From: Comamonadaceae bacterium OTU4NAUVB1 | GTDB taxonomy: Bacteria; Pseudomonadota; Gammaproteobacteria; Burkholderiales; Burkholderiaceae_C | Assembly (NCBI GenBank): GCA_024372625.1 | Contig: CP099605.1 | Span: 2,356,001 to 2,420,000 of the forward strand | DNA length: 64,000 nt | Reading direction: 5' to 3' | Shown here: piece by piece, positions 1-8,743 of the stretch | Numbering within the stretch: the stretch's first letter is position 1 | Layout: each line of letters opens with the position of its first letter | Position numbers and translations under genes: made by a program | The notes under the pieces: model-generated | Told to the model about the DNA's origin: nothing | Databases searched by the model: none | Seen by the model: the letters and a program-made list of their open reading frames with translations, nothing else

Positions 1-75
1 CTGCGCGAAGCGGTCGATGCGCGGACCGCCGAGCTCGACGCCGATGGCGTCCGGGCCAACGGGCTGCAAAAGTAG
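1..75 (+). CDS. ihfB: Integration host factor subunit beta, C-terminal end (partial)
   Basis: An open frame enters from the left edge and stops at TAG (73-75), giving 24 residues that begin LREAVDAR and end NGLQK. The start resembles the C-terminal segment of IHF-beta, where a PHFKPGK-LRE-VD type motif ends the DNA-binding arm region. The neighbour supports it: in Burkholderiales ihfB is usually followed directly by lapA and lapB, exactly as here. IHF-beta pairs with IhfA to bend DNA. Only the tail is visible, so the call rests mainly on gene order plus the short match. Confidence 0.6.
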   Translation: MREAVDARTAELDADGVRANGLQK

Positions 76-102
76 AATGCGCCCGGGTTTTCGGGGACGC
101 GC

Positions 103-438
103 ATGAAATACCTCCTGTGGCTGCTCAAGGCAGCCCTTTTTTTCACCCTCTTCGCCTTCGCGCTGAACAACCAGCACGATGCGACCGTCCACTTCTTCTT
201 CGGCACGAACTGGCGAGCACCGCTCGTGCTGGTGGTGCTGGCGGCCTTCGCCGGCGGCGTGGTCGTCGGCGCGCTGGGCATGCTGCCGGGCTGGTGGAAG
301 CACCGCAGCGCCGCGGCGGCGAACCATCCGGCCCTCGAAACGCCGACGGCGATCGTCGCCACCACCGTGCCGGCTCCCCTGGAAGCCGCCTCTTGCCCCC
401 TGACCGACGTTCCCGCCGCCCGACAACATGGACTTTGA
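103..438 (+). CDS. lapA: LapA, lipopolysaccharide assembly protein A (DUF1049)
   Basis: A 111-residue inner-membrane protein. Residues 1-20 (KYLLWLLKAALFFTLFAFAL) form a first membrane helix, then comes the family motif NNQHDATVHFFFG, and residues 38-62 form a second helix (APLVLVVLAAFAGGVVVGAL). The C-terminal part is a cytoplasmic, Ala/Pro-rich tail. LapA works with LapB to control LpxC proteolysis by FtsH and so the rate of LPS synthesis. The stop lies inside the first codons of lapB (overlap 428-438), so the two are probably translationally coupled. ATG 103 is the only start that keeps the first helix intact. Confidence 0.9.
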   Translation: MKYLLWLLKAALFFTLFAFALNNQHDATVHFFFGTNWRAPLVLVVLAAFAGGVVVGALGMLPGWWKHRSAAAANHPALETPTAIVATTVPAPLEAASCPLTDVPAARQHGL

Positions 439-1666
439 TTTCAGCTGGCTGCTGCTGGGCTTTCCGATCGCCTTCGTGCTCGGGTGGCTCGCCTCGCGCT
501 TCGACCTGCGCCAATTGAAGCTGGAGAACCGGCAGGCTCCCAAGGCCTACTTCCGAGGTCTGAATTTCCTGCTCAACGAGCAGCAGGACCAGGCCATCGA
601 CGCCTTCATCGAGGCCGTCCAGAATGATCCCGACACGCAGGAGCTGCACTTTGCCCTGGGCAACCTCTTCCGGCGCCGGGGCGAGTACCAGCGCGCCGTG
701 CGCGTGCACGAACACCTGCTTGGACGCGGCGACCTGTCGCGTGCCGACCGCGAGCGGGCGCAGCATGCGCTGGCGCAGGATTTCCTGCGCGCCGGCCTGC
801 TCGACCGCGCCGAGGCGGCGCTGCAGAAGCTCGAGGGCACGCGCTACGAGAACGAGGCGCGGCTGTCGCTGCTGGCCATCTACGAACGTTCGCGCGAATG
901 GACGCAGGCCGCGGCGGTGGCCGAGAAGCTCGATGCGGCCGGCCAGGCGAGCCATTCGACGCGCCGCTCGCACTACCTGTGCGAGCAGGCGGCCGAACGT
1001 CTGGCCAAGGGCGACGACACCGCCGCGGCTGCCGAGCTGCTGCGGCAGGCCGTCGCGCTCGCCCCCACCGCGCCACGTCCGGCCATCGACACCGCCGCCC
1101 TGCAGTGGCGCATGGGCCAACCCGATGCCGCCTTCGACACCCTGATGGCACTGAGCGAACGCGCGCCGCTCGCGTTGCCCCTGTGCGCGGGCACGCTGCA
1201 GCAGGCGGCCGTCGCCGCGGGGCGCACGGGCGAGGCGCTGGCGCTCCTGGAGCGCCGCTACGCGGAGCAGCCCTCGATCGACCTGCTCGAAGCCATCATC
1301 GCCCTGGGTGGACTGCCCGTGCGGGCCGACGGCGGGACCCCGGTGTTCGAGGCGGCGTCGACACCGGCGCCGGAAACGGGCGTCGACGCGGCACCGCAGC
1401 AGGTGGGCACCACGCCCCGCGACGGCTACATCGCCCATTTGACCCGGCAACCGTCGCTGGTGGCAGCCTCGCGCTGGCTGGCCGGCGAGACCTTCGCCAA
1501 CGAACAGTTCCATCCCCAGGTGCAGCGCGCGCTCGAGCAGGCGACGCGCCCGCTGATGCGCTACCGGTGCGCGGCCTGCGGCTTCGAGGCACACCAGTAT
1601 TTCTGGCACTGCCCGGGTTGCCAGGCCTGGGACAGCTATCCGCCCCGGCGCGTCGAGGAACTGTGA
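428..1666 (+). CDS. lapB: LapB (YciM), TPR-repeat LPS assembly regulator
   Basis: A 412-residue protein. An N-terminal membrane anchor (residues about 5-20, SWLLLGFPIAFVLGWLAS) is followed by the RQLKLENRQ linker, TPR helices from about residue 45 to 290, and a C-terminal rubredoxin-type metal knuckle with Cys381-x2-Cys384 and Cys395-x2-Cys398 (CAACGF, CPGCQAW). In E. coli the TPR and rubredoxin parts are both needed for LapB to direct LpxC to FtsH. Length and domain order match the family (E. coli LapB is 389 residues). It overlaps lapA by 11 bases. Residues about 300-335 form a low-complexity Ala/Pro-rich insert not typical of the E. coli protein. Confidence 0.93.
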   Translation: MDFDFSWLLLGFPIAFVLGWLASRFDLRQLKLENRQAPKAYFRGLNFLLNEQQDQAIDAFIEAVQNDPDTQELHFALGNLFRRRGEYQRAVRVHEHLLGRGDLSRADRERAQHALAQDFLRAGLLDRAEAALQKLEGTRYENEARLSLLAIYERSREWTQAAAVAEKLDAAGQASHSTRRSHYLCEQAAERLAKGDDTAAAAELLRQAVALAPTAPRPAIDTAALQWRMGQPDAAFDTLMALSERAPLALPLCAGTLQQAAVAAGRTGEALALLERRYAEQPSIDLLEAIIALGGLPVRADGGTPVFEAASTPAPETGVDAAPQQVGTTPRDGYIAHLTRQPSLVAASRWLAGETFANEQFHPQVQRALEQATRPLMRYRCAACGFEAHQYFWHCPGCQAWDSYPPRRVEEL

Positions 1667-1829
1667 TCTCCCGCCGACGGCGCGCCGCATCGCGGCCGTC
1701 CGGACGTTCGATTTTGTAAGAAACCGCCGTCAAGGCGTCGCTAGAGTTGGGCTCGCGTCGGCACGGAAGTGACCGTCGCGATCGAAGCGTCACGCTTACA
1801 TCCATCGCAACCCAGGGAGAGTCATTCAC

Positions 1830-2162
1830 ATGTTCAAGAAAATCCTCACCGTCGCCGCCATGCTGCTGGCCGCGTCGTCGTTCGCCGCCGTCGATGTCAA
1901 CAAGGGCAGCGCGGCCGACCTGGATGGCCTCAAGGGCGTCGGCCCGAGTCTGTCCAAGCGCATCATCGACGCACGCGCGCAAGGCGAGTTCAAGGACTGG
2001 GGCGACCTGATGGGCCGCGTCAAGGGCGTCAAGGCCAGGACCGCGACCAAGCTGTCGGGCCAGGGCCTGACGGTCAACGGGAAAAGCTTCGATGACACCG
2101 CCGTCGCGGACAAGGCCGCCCGGGGCGATACCAAGACCCACGCTTCGACCAAGGCCAAGTAA
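1830..2162 (+). CDS. ComEA-like helix-hairpin-helix secreted protein
   Basis: A 110-residue protein with a clear Sec signal peptide (KKILTVAAMLLAASSFA, likely cleaved before AVDVN) and then the ComEA-type motif VDVNKGSAADLDGLKGVGPSLSKRI, a helix-hairpin-helix that binds DNA non-specifically. A second hairpin follows (KGVKARTATKLSGQGL) and the C-terminus is a polar Thr/Lys tail. An AGGGAGA ribosome site sits 10 bases before ATG 1830. Proteins of this class bind incoming DNA in the periplasm during competence. The comEC channel gene is also in this window (27459-30008), though not adjacent, so a role in DNA uptake is an inference. Confidence 0.8.
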   Translation: MFKKILTVAAMLLAASSFAAVDVNKGSAADLDGLKGVGPSLSKRIIDARAQGEFKDWGDLMGRVKGVKARTATKLSGQGLTVNGKSFDDTAVADKAARGDTKTHASTKAK

Positions 2163-2211
2163 GGCGCATCACGGGCCCGCCGCTGCCGCCGGTGCTCCAC
2201 CAGCCGCCCCA

Positions 2212-2232
2212 GCCGCCTCCGGGCGGCTTTTT
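2212..2232 (+). terminator. Rho-independent terminator after the ComEA-like gene
   Basis: A GC-only stem GCCGCC / GGCGGC (2212-2217 and 2222-2227) with a 4-base loop is followed at once by five T residues. It lies 50 bases past the stop of the ComEA-like gene and before the TRAP operon, so it probably separates the two transcripts. Confidence 0.75.
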
Positions 2233-2343
2233 CACGCCCGCCGCGGGCACCGCACCGTAGGGAAAGACCTCGATGGTGGCGCGATATTTGCACGTAGGCT
2301 GCACTGCGTTTTTTTCCTCGTCCTTCCCTCCGGAACTCCTCTC

Positions 2344-3369
2344 ATGCATCACTCTCCCGTTCGCGTCGCGAAGGCATCCGCCGCGCGGCAGTCCTTCCTG
2401 AGCGCCTCGATGGCGGCGGTCGCCTCGCTGGCCCTTTGCAGCGGTGCCGCGTTCGCCCAGCAGGTCAAATGGGACCTGCCCACGGCCTACCCGGCGACCA
2501 ACTACCACACCGAGAACATCACCCAGTTCGCCAAGGACGTCGAGGCGGCCACCGGCGGCAAGCTGCGCATCACCGTGCACGCCAACGCGTCGCTGTTCAA
2601 GGCACCGGAGATCAAGCGCGCGGTGCAGAGCGGCCAGGCCCAGGCCGGCGAGATCCTGCTGGCCAACTACGCCAACGAGAACCCGATCTACGCGCTCGAC
2701 GGCGTGCCCTTCCTGGCCACCACCTACCCCGATGCGAAGAAGCTCTACGCCGCCTCCAAGCCGGCCATGGAGAAACTGCTGGGTGCGCAGAACATCAAGG
2801 TCCTGTTCGCGGTGCCTTGGGCGCCGCAGGGCATCTACTCGAAGAAGGAGATCGCCTCGGTGGCCGACCTGCGCGGCATCAAGTGGCGCGCCTACAGCCC
2901 GGCCACCGCCAAGATCGCCGAGCTCATCGGCGCCCAGCCGGTGCAGATCCAGCAGGCCGAGCTCAGCGCCGCCATGGCCACCGGCGTGATCGAGAGCTAC
3001 ATGAGCTCGGGCTCGACCGGCTACGACACCAAGACCTACGAGCACATCAAGAACTTCTACGACACGCAGGCCTGGATACCCAAGAACGCGATTCTGGTCA
3101 ACGCCAAGGCCTTCGACGCCCTGGACGCGCCGACCAAGGCTGCCGTCGTCAAGGCCGCGACCGATGCCGAGGCCCGCGGCTGGAAGATCGCCGAGGAGAA
3201 GAACGCCGAATACAAGCGCCTGCTGGCCGAGCGCGGCATGAAGATCCACAAGCCGTCGGCCAAGCTCGACGCCGACATGCGCCAGGTCGGCGGCATCATG
3301 CAGGCCGACTGGCTCAAGGCCGCCGGCGCGGACGGCGCCGCGATCATCGACGCCTACAAGAAGAACTGA
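2344..3369 (+). CDS. dctP: TRAP transporter solute-binding protein DctP
   Basis: A 341-residue periplasmic binding protein of the DctP/TAXI-like TRAP class. A signal peptide spans about residues 1-39, with cleavage expected after AFA before QQVKWDLPT. The mature part shows DctP features: KLRITVHANASLFKAPEIKRAVQSGQ, then LRGIKWRAYSPATAKIAELIGA, the segment holding the conserved arginine that pairs with a substrate carboxylate, and VIESYMSSGSTGY. ATG 2344 is chosen because it gives a proper signal peptide; the frame stays open upstream but is not convincing. It is followed after 3 bases by dctQ and then dctM, a complete P-Q-M set. The substrate is not evident, probably an organic acid anion. 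Confidence 0.92.
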   Translation: MHHSPVRVAKASAARQSFLSASMAAVASLALCSGAAFAQQVKWDLPTAYPATNYHTENITQFAKDVEAATGGKLRITVHANASLFKAPEIKRAVQSGQAQAGEILLANYANENPIYALDGVPFLATTYPDAKKLYAASKPAMEKLLGAQNIKVLFAVPWAPQGIYSKKEIASVADLRGIKWRAYSPATAKIAELIGAQPVQIQQAELSAAMATGVIESYMSSGSTGYDTKTYEHIKNFYDTQAWIPKNAILVNAKAFDALDAPTKAAVVKAATDAEARGWKIAEEKNAEYKRLLAERGMKIHKPSAKLDADMRQVGGIMQADWLKAAGADGAAIIDAYKKN

Positions 3370-3372
3370 GCG

Positions 3373-3906
3373 ATGCGCCGCTTCCTCGATCGTCTGTACG
3401 ACGGTGCGGGCGCGCTGGGTGCCTTCTGCGTGTTCCTGATCTTCGTGCTGATGATCGTCGCGGGCGTCGGCCGGCAGATGAACTGGCACGTGAGCGGACT
3501 CAACGACGTGGTCGCCTGGCTGTGCGCGGCCGCGGCGTTCTTCGCCATGGCGCACGCGTTCCGCCACGGCGACTTCGTGCGCGTGACGCTGGTGCTCGAC
3601 AAGGTGCCGGCCCCGGTGCGGCGCGTGCTCGACGTGACCTGCCTGCTGATCGCCTCGGTGGCGGTCGCCTACCTCACCTACTGGGCCACCAGCTTCACCT
3701 GGGAGAGCTACGAGTTCGCCGAGATGGCGACCGGCCTCGTGGTCATCCCGATCTGGATCCCGCAATCGACCTTCGTGATCGGCTGCTGGCTGCTCCTCGT
3801 GGCCATGGTCGACGAACTCGTCGGCGTGGTGCGCGGCGAGAAGCCGAGCTACCAGCGTGCCCTGGAAGAGCGGCACGCGGCGGGCGATTTCTCCTCCGAC
3901 GTCTGA
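3373..3906 (+). CDS. dctQ: TRAP transporter small membrane subunit DctQ
   Basis: A 177-residue, four-helix inner-membrane protein typical of the TRAP small permease subunit. Helix 1 is GAFCVFLIFVLMIVAGVG (about residues 16-34), followed by RQMNWHVSGLNDVVAWLCAAAAFFAMAHAFRHGDFVRV, the usual DctQ region with the HGDFVRV motif at the membrane interface. Two more helices follow, around residues 90-110 and 120-150. DctQ bridges the binding protein and the large subunit DctM. It starts 3 bases after dctP stops and lies 9 bases before dctM, so the three genes form one operon. Confidence 0.9.
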   Translation: MRRFLDRLYDGAGALGAFCVFLIFVLMIVAGVGRQMNWHVSGLNDVVAWLCAAAAFFAMAHAFRHGDFVRVTLVLDKVPAPVRRVLDVTCLLIASVAVAYLTYWATSFTWESYEFAEMATGLVVIPIWIPQSTFVIGCWLLLVAMVDELVGVVRGEKPSYQRALEERHAAGDFSSDV

Positions 3907-3915
3907 AAAATTCCG

Positions 3916-5229
3916 ATGACAGAAACTCTGTGGATGGGCGCGCTGCTGCTCGTCATCATGCTGGTGATGCTGGCCGGCGGCGTGTGGATCGCCATGACGC
4001 TGGCCATCGTCGGCTGGGTCGGACAGGCCTTCTTCACGAACACGCTGCCAGGCAAGAACCTGTTCTCGGCCTTCTGGGAGAGCAACGCGAGCTGGGAGCT
4101 GGCGGCGCTGCCGCTGTTCATCTGGATGGGCGAGATCCTGTTCCGGACCAAGCTCAGCGAGGAGATGTTCGAGGGCCTGCGGCCGTGGCTCAACCGCGTG
4201 CCGGGCCGGCTGATGCACACCACCATCCTGGGCTGCGGCGTGTTCGGCTCGGTCTCGGGCTCGTCGGCGGCGACCTGCGCGACGATCGCCAAGGTGGCCC
4301 TGCCCGAACTCAAGCGCCGCGGCTACGACGAGCAGATGGCCATCGGCTCGCTCGCCACCGCCGGCACGCTGGGCATCCTGATCCCGCCGTCGATCACGAT
4401 GGTGGTCTACGCCGTGGCGGCCGACGCCTCGATCATCCGCATCTTCCTCGCCGGCTTCCTGCCGGGGCTGCTGCTGATGGGGCTGTTCTCCGGCTACATC
4501 GGCTGGTGGAGCCTGCGCAACCCGGACAAGGTGCCGCCGGCCGATCCGCCCACCAGCCTGCGCGAGAAGATCCGCCTGTCGGGCAACCTCATCCCGTGCG
4601 CCTTGCTGATCGTCTTCATCGTCTGGGTGCTGGTGGCCGGCTGGGCCACGGCCACCGAGTGCGCCGCCTTCGGCGTGCTGGGTTCGCTGGCCATCGCCGC
4701 CAAGGGCCGCAGCCTGAACTGGCGCAACTTCAGGGACGGTCTGATGGGTGCCACGCGCACCAGCTGCATGATCATGTTCATCCTGGCGGGGGCGGCCTTC
4801 CTGACCAAGACGATGGCCTTCACCGGCATTCCCCGCGAACTGGCCGAATGGGTCGACGCCATGCACCTGTCGCCCTACGCGCTCATCGGCGCGCTGGTGG
4901 TGGTGTACCTGGTGCTGGGCACGGCGCTCGACGGCATCTCGATGATCGTGCTGACCAGTGCCGTGGTGCTGCCGATGATCCAGAAGGCGGGCTTCGACCT
5001 GGTGTGGTTCGGCATCTTCATCGTGCTGCTGGTGGAGATCGCCGAGGTCACGCCGCCGGTGGGCTTCAACCTGTTCGTGCTGCAGAACATGACGGGCAAG
5101 GACAGCAACCTCATCGCCAAGGCGGCGATCCCGTTCTTCCTGTGCCTCGTGGTGTGCATCGCCCTGATCACCCTGTTCCCGAGCATCGTCACCAGCGTGC
5201 CGAACTGGATGATGGGCGTGGAGAAGTAG
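3916..5229 (+). CDS. dctM: TRAP transporter large permease subunit DctM
   Basis: A 437-residue polytopic membrane protein with about 12 helices. It carries DctM landmarks: PLFIWMGEILFRTKLSEEMFEGL, the glycine/serine-rich GVFGSVSGSSAATCATIAKVALPELKRRGYD, and GTLGILIPPSITMVVYAVAADASI. The latter two are re-entrant loop and substrate/Na+ site regions in the ion-transporter superfamily. The repeat appears again near the end as EIAEVTPPVGFNLFVLQNMTGKD. It moves the ligand captured by DctP, using a Na+ gradient. The stop is followed after only 12 bases by crcB, so read-through into crcB is likely. Confidence 0.93.
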   Translation: MTETLWMGALLLVIMLVMLAGGVWIAMTLAIVGWVGQAFFTNTLPGKNLFSAFWESNASWELAALPLFIWMGEILFRTKLSEEMFEGLRPWLNRVPGRLMHTTILGCGVFGSVSGSSAATCATIAKVALPELKRRGYDEQMAIGSLATAGTLGILIPPSITMVVYAVAADASIIRIFLAGFLPGLLLMGLFSGYIGWWSLRNPDKVPPADPPTSLREKIRLSGNLIPCALLIVFIVWVLVAGWATATECAAFGVLGSLAIAAKGRSLNWRNFRDGLMGATRTSCMIMFILAGAAFLTKTMAFTGIPRELAEWVDAMHLSPYALIGALVVVYLVLGTALDGISMIVLTSAVVLPMIQKAGFDLVWFGIFIVLLVEIAEVTPPVGFNLFVLQNMTGKDSNLIAKAAIPFFLCLVVCIALITLFPSIVTSVPNWMMGVEK

Positions 5230-5241
5230 CTCGATGGTCGC

Positions 5242-5634
5242 GTGGACCCGCCGGTCGTGCTGATCAACGCGCTGGCCATCTGCGCCGCCGCCTGCGTGGG
5301 CGCGCTGCTGCGCTGGGGCGTGTCGACGTGGCTCAACCCCGGCGGCGCGATCCCCTGGGGCACGCTCGCGGTCAATCTGGTCGGCGGCTACCTGATCGGC
5401 ATCGCGATCGGCGTCTTCAGCGGCCTGCCCGACATCCATCCGGCATGGCGGCTGATGGTGATCACGGGGTTCCTGGGCACACTGACGACGTTCTCAAGCT
5501 TTTCGGCCGAGACGGTCGGCATGCTGGCCGACGGCCGCTCCGGCCTCGCCCTGCTCACCATCGCGTTGCATCTGGGGGGCTCGTTGTGCCTCACCTGGCT
5601 CGGGCTGCGTACCGTGCAGGCCTTCATGCCCTGA
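5242..5634 (+). CDS. crcB: Fluoride exporter CrcB/Fluc
   Basis: A 130-residue, four-helix small membrane protein. Family signatures are GALLRWGVSTWLNP (first helix, conserved Arg), GTLAVNLVGGYLIG (pore-lining Asn) and GFLGTLTTFSSFSAE (Phe/Ser/Thr track of the fluoride pathway). Fluc proteins form antiparallel dimers that let F- leave the cytoplasm. I take GTG 5242 as start; an ATG at 5234 is out of frame. No fluoride riboswitch fits in the 12-base gap after dctM, so expression probably depends on the TRAP transcript. A GTG at 5257 is an alternative start. Confidence 0.9.
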   Translation: MDPPVVLINALAICAAACVGALLRWGVSTWLNPGGAIPWGTLAVNLVGGYLIGIAIGVFSGLPDIHPAWRLMVITGFLGTLTTFSSFSAETVGMLADGRSGLALLTIALHLGGSLCLTWLGLRTVQAFMP

Positions 5635-5707
5635 CCCGGTCGAAGTCCCCCCTCGAGGCCGGGTGCCGGACACGGGCCGACCCACCCCGTCGATAAAATC
5701 CGTCCCG

Positions 5708-8700
5708 ATGCCCCTGGTCTTCCTCGTCGCCCTCCCCTTCATCGCCAGCGCGCTCGCGGCCTTCCTGCCGTCCAACGCCCGCAACCGGGAATCGACGCTC
5801 GCAGGCCTGGTGGCCCTGGGGTGCGCGGTGCAGGTCGCCTGGATGTTCCCGCGCCTGGCCGGTGGCAACGTCATCCGCCAGCGCATCGAGTGGCTGCCTT
5901 CGCTCGGCCTGGACCTCACGTTCCGGATGGACGGCTTCGCCTGGCTGTTCTGCATGCTGGTGCTGGGCATCGGGGCGCTGGTGGTGCTGTATTCGCGCTA
6001 CTACATGTCGGCCTCCGATCCGGTGCCGCGCTTCTTCTCCTTCTTCCTCGCCTTCATGGGGGCGATGATGGGCGTGGTGCTCTCGGGCAACCTCGTCCAG
6101 ATGGTGCTGTTCTGGGAACTGACCAGCCTGTTCTCCTTCCTGCTGATCGGCTACTGGCACCACCGGCGCGATGCCCGGCGCGGCGCGCGCATGGCACTGA
6201 CGGTGACGGGCGCGGGCGGGTTGTGCCTGCTCGCCGGCGTGCTGATCCTCGGGCGCATCGTCGGCAGCCACGACCTCGACGTCGTCCTGGCCTCGGGCGA
6301 CGCGATCCGCGCCCACGCGCTCTATCCGGCGGCGCTGGTGCTGGTGCTGCTGGGCGCCTTCACCAAGAGCGCGCAGTTCCCGTTCCATTTCTGGCTGCCG
6401 CGCGCCATGGCGGCGCCCACGCCGGTGTCGGCCTACCTGCATTCGGCCACCATGGTGAAGCTGGGCGTGTTCCTGATGGCGCGGCTCTGGCCGGCGCTCT
6501 CGGGCACGGAGGAATGGTTCTGGCTGGTCGGCGGCGCCGGGGCCATCACGCTCACGCTCGGGGCGTACATCGCGATGTTCCAGCGCGACCTGAAGGCGCT
6601 GCTCGCCTACTCGACCATCTCGCACCTGGGCCTCATCACGCTGCTGCTGGGCCTGAACAGCCCGCTGGCGGCGGTGGCGGCGGTCTTCCACATCATGAAC
6701 CACGCGACCTTCAAGGCCTCGCTCTTCATGGCCGCCGGCATCATCGACCACGAAAGCGGCACGCGCGACATCCGCAAGCTCAGCGGCCTGATCCGGCTGA
6801 TGCCCATCACCGGCACGCTGGCCATCATCGCCAGCGCCTCGATGGCCGGCGTGCCGCTGCTCAACGGCTTCCTGTCCAAGGAGATGTTCTTCGCGGAGAC
6901 CGTGTTCATCGAGTCGACGCCGTGGATCGAGTTCGTCCTGCCGGTGATCGCCACCGTCGCGGGCATCTTCAGCGTCGCCTATTCGGCGCGCTTCGTCTTC
7001 GATGTCTTCTTCGGCCCGCCCTGCGGACCGGAGGTGCCCAAGACCCCGCACGAGCCACCGCACTGGATGCGCGTGCCGGTCGAGCTGCTGGTGCTGGTGT
7101 GCCTGGTGGTGGGCGTGGCGCCGGCCTGGTCGGTCGGGCCGCTGCTGGCCACCGCGGCCATGCCGGTCGTGGGCGGCGTGCTGCCCGACTACAGCCTCGC
7201 GGTCTGGCATGGGTTCAACCTGCCGCTGCTGATGAGCTTCATCGCGCTGGCGGCCGGGGGCGGCCTGTACCTGCTGCAGCGGCGCGGCCGCGCGCGGGGC
7301 CGGCTGTCGCACACGCCGGGGCTGGGCCGCTTCGACGGCCAGCGCATCTTCGAGAACCTCCTCGCGCGCCTGAGCGAGGCTGGCCGCCGCAGCCGGCGCC
7401 TGCTGGGCACGCACCGGTTGCAGTCGCAGCTGCTGCTGCTGGTGCTGGTGGCGCTGGCCGGCGCCGCCGCCTCGCTGTGGGTGGCGCCGGCCTTGCGCGG
7501 CACGCGCGAGCCGCTCGCCTTCTCGCCGATGTTCGCGATGACCTGGACGATCGGCGCCGTCTGCGCGCTGGCCGCCGCCTGGCAGGCCAAGTTCCACCGG
7601 CTCGCCTCGCTGATGCTGGCGGCGGCCTCGGGCCTGGTGTGCTGCATCACCTACATCTGGTTCTCCGCGCCCGACCTCGCCCTGACGCAACTGGTGGTCG
7701 AGGCGGTCACGACCGTGCTGATCCTGCTCGGCCTGCGCTGGCTGCCGATGCGCCAGCAGGCGGTCCAGCCGGCCCGCGAGCGCCTGCGGCCGTGGGGCCG
7801 GCGCGGCCGGGACCTGCTGGTGGCGACCCTGGCCGGCGGCGGCATGGCGGCGATCGCCTGGACCGTGATGACGCGCGCCTCGCCGGGCAGCATCTCCCCC
7901 TTCTTCCTGGAGCGCGCGCTGACCGAGGGCGGCGGCACCAACGTCGTCAACGTCATGCTGGTGGATTTCCGCGGCTTCGACACCTTCGGCGAGATCACCG
8001 TGCTGGGCGTGGTCGCCCTCACCGTGTACGCGCTGCTGCGGCGCTTCCGTCCGGCCATCGAGTCGATGGCGCTGCCGGCCCAGCAGCGCGCGCAGGCCGA
8101 CGACGGCAGCAGCGACCTGCTCAACCCGCGCCGCGCCAAGGACACCGCCGTGGGCTACCTGATGGTGCCGGCGGTGCTGGTGCGGCTGCTGCTGCCCCTG
8201 GCCGTGCTGGTGTCGGTCTACTTCTTCATGCGCGGGCACAACGCGCCGGGCGGCGGCTTCGTCGCCGGGCTGGTGATGTCGGTGGCGCTGGTGCTGCAGT
8301 TCATCGTCTCGGGCACCGAATGGGTCGAGGAGCACCTGCGCATCTATCCGCGACGCTGGATCGCCGTCGGTCTCCTGCTGGCGCTGGCCACCGGCGGCGG
8401 TTCGGTGGTGCTGGGCTATCCGTTCCTGACCACCCACACCGCCCACCTGCACCTGCCGGTGCTCGGCGAGCTTCACGTGCCCAGCGCGCTGTTCTTCGAC
8501 ATGGGCGTGTTCTCGCTGGTGCTGGGCGCGACCATGCTGATCCTGACCGCGCTGGCGCACCAGTCGGTGCGCAGCCACCGCTGGGCCGACGAACAGGCCG
8601 AGCGCGAATCCGACGCCCAGGCGCACGCCCGGGTCGACGCCGACAAGGTCGCGCGTTCCGAGGCCGCCGACCCCCGCCTCGTGATCGAGGAAGCCGTGCC

Positions 8701-8743
8701 CCACCCCGCCGGCCTCGCGCCCCCGGCGTCCGGAGACCACTGA
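5708..8743 (+). CDS. mrpA: Mrp Na+/H+ antiporter fused subunit A+B
   Basis: A 1011-residue membrane protein. Residues about 1-790 are MrpA, related to NuoL/NuoN: a proton-channel core with LVQMVLFWELTSLFSFLLIGYWHHRRDAR, FPFHFWLPRAMAAPTPVSAYLHSATMVKLGV and STISHLGLITLLLGL. An MrpA C-terminal block follows (APDLALTQLVVEAVTTVLILLGLRWLP; VNVMLVDFRGFDTFGEI). Residues about 820-960 are an MrpB domain (YFFMRGHNAPGGGFVAGLVMS). The A-B fusion is normal for proteobacterial Mrp/Pha operons. ATG 5708 is preferred over GTG 5663 because homologues begin at MPLVF. A TAAAAT hexamer at 5693-5698 is a possible -10 only 10 bases from the start codon. Confidence 0.93.
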   Translation: MPLVFLVALPFIASALAAFLPSNARNRESTLAGLVALGCAVQVAWMFPRLAGGNVIRQRIEWLPSLGLDLTFRMDGFAWLFCMLVLGIGALVVLYSRYYMSASDPVPRFFSFFLAFMGAMMGVVLSGNLVQMVLFWELTSLFSFLLIGYWHHRRDARRGARMALTVTGAGGLCLLAGVLILGRIVGSHDLDVVLASGDAIRAHALYPAALVLVLLGAFTKSAQFPFHFWLPRAMAAPTPVSAYLHSATMVKLGVFLMARLWPALSGTEEWFWLVGGAGAITLTLGAYIAMFQRDLKALLAYSTISHLGLITLLLGLNSPLAAVAAVFHIMNHATFKASLFMAAGIIDHESGTRDIRKLSGLIRLMPITGTLAIIASASMAGVPLLNGFLSKEMFFAETVFIESTPWIEFVLPVIATVAGIFSVAYSARFVFDVFFGPPCGPEVPKTPHEPPHWMRVPVELLVLVCLVVGVAPAWSVGPLLATAAMPVVGGVLPDYSLAVWHGFNLPLLMSFIALAAGGGLYLLQRRGRARGRLSHTPGLGRFDGQRIFENLLARLSEAGRRSRRLLGTHRLQSQLLLLVLVALAGAAASLWVAPALRGTREPLAFSPMFAMTWTIGAVCALAAAWQAKFHRLASLMLAAASGLVCCITYIWFSAPDLALTQLVVEAVTTVLILLGLRWLPMRQQAVQPARERLRPWGRRGRDLLVATLAGGGMAAIAWTVMTRASPGSISPFFLERALTEGGGTNVVNVMLVDFRGFDTFGEITVLGVVALTVYALLRRFRPAIESMALPAQQRAQADDGSSDLLNPRRAKDTAVGYLMVPAVLVRLLLPLAVLVSVYFFMRGHNAPGGGFVAGLVMSVALVLQFIVSGTEWVEEHLRIYPRRWIAVGLLLALATGGGSVVLGYPFLTTHTAHLHLPVLGELHVPSALFFDMGVFSLVLGATMLILTALAHQSVRSHRWADEQAERESDAQAHARVDADKVARSEAADPRLVIEEAVPHPAGLAPPASGDH

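Noticed and set aside
5229..5242. Fluoride riboswitch before crcB
   Set aside because: The gap to dctM is 12 bases and no riboswitch-like fold is possible within it without using dctM coding sequence.
2074..5439. A 1121-residue minus-strand frame opposite dctPQM
   Set aside because: It is rich in His, Gln, Arg and Asp with no domain pattern; the plus strand encodes three clear TRAP subunits.
5624..8740. A 1038-residue minus-strand frame opposite mrpA
   Set aside because: Low-complexity composition and exact overlap with a conserved membrane protein gene mark it as a shadow frame.
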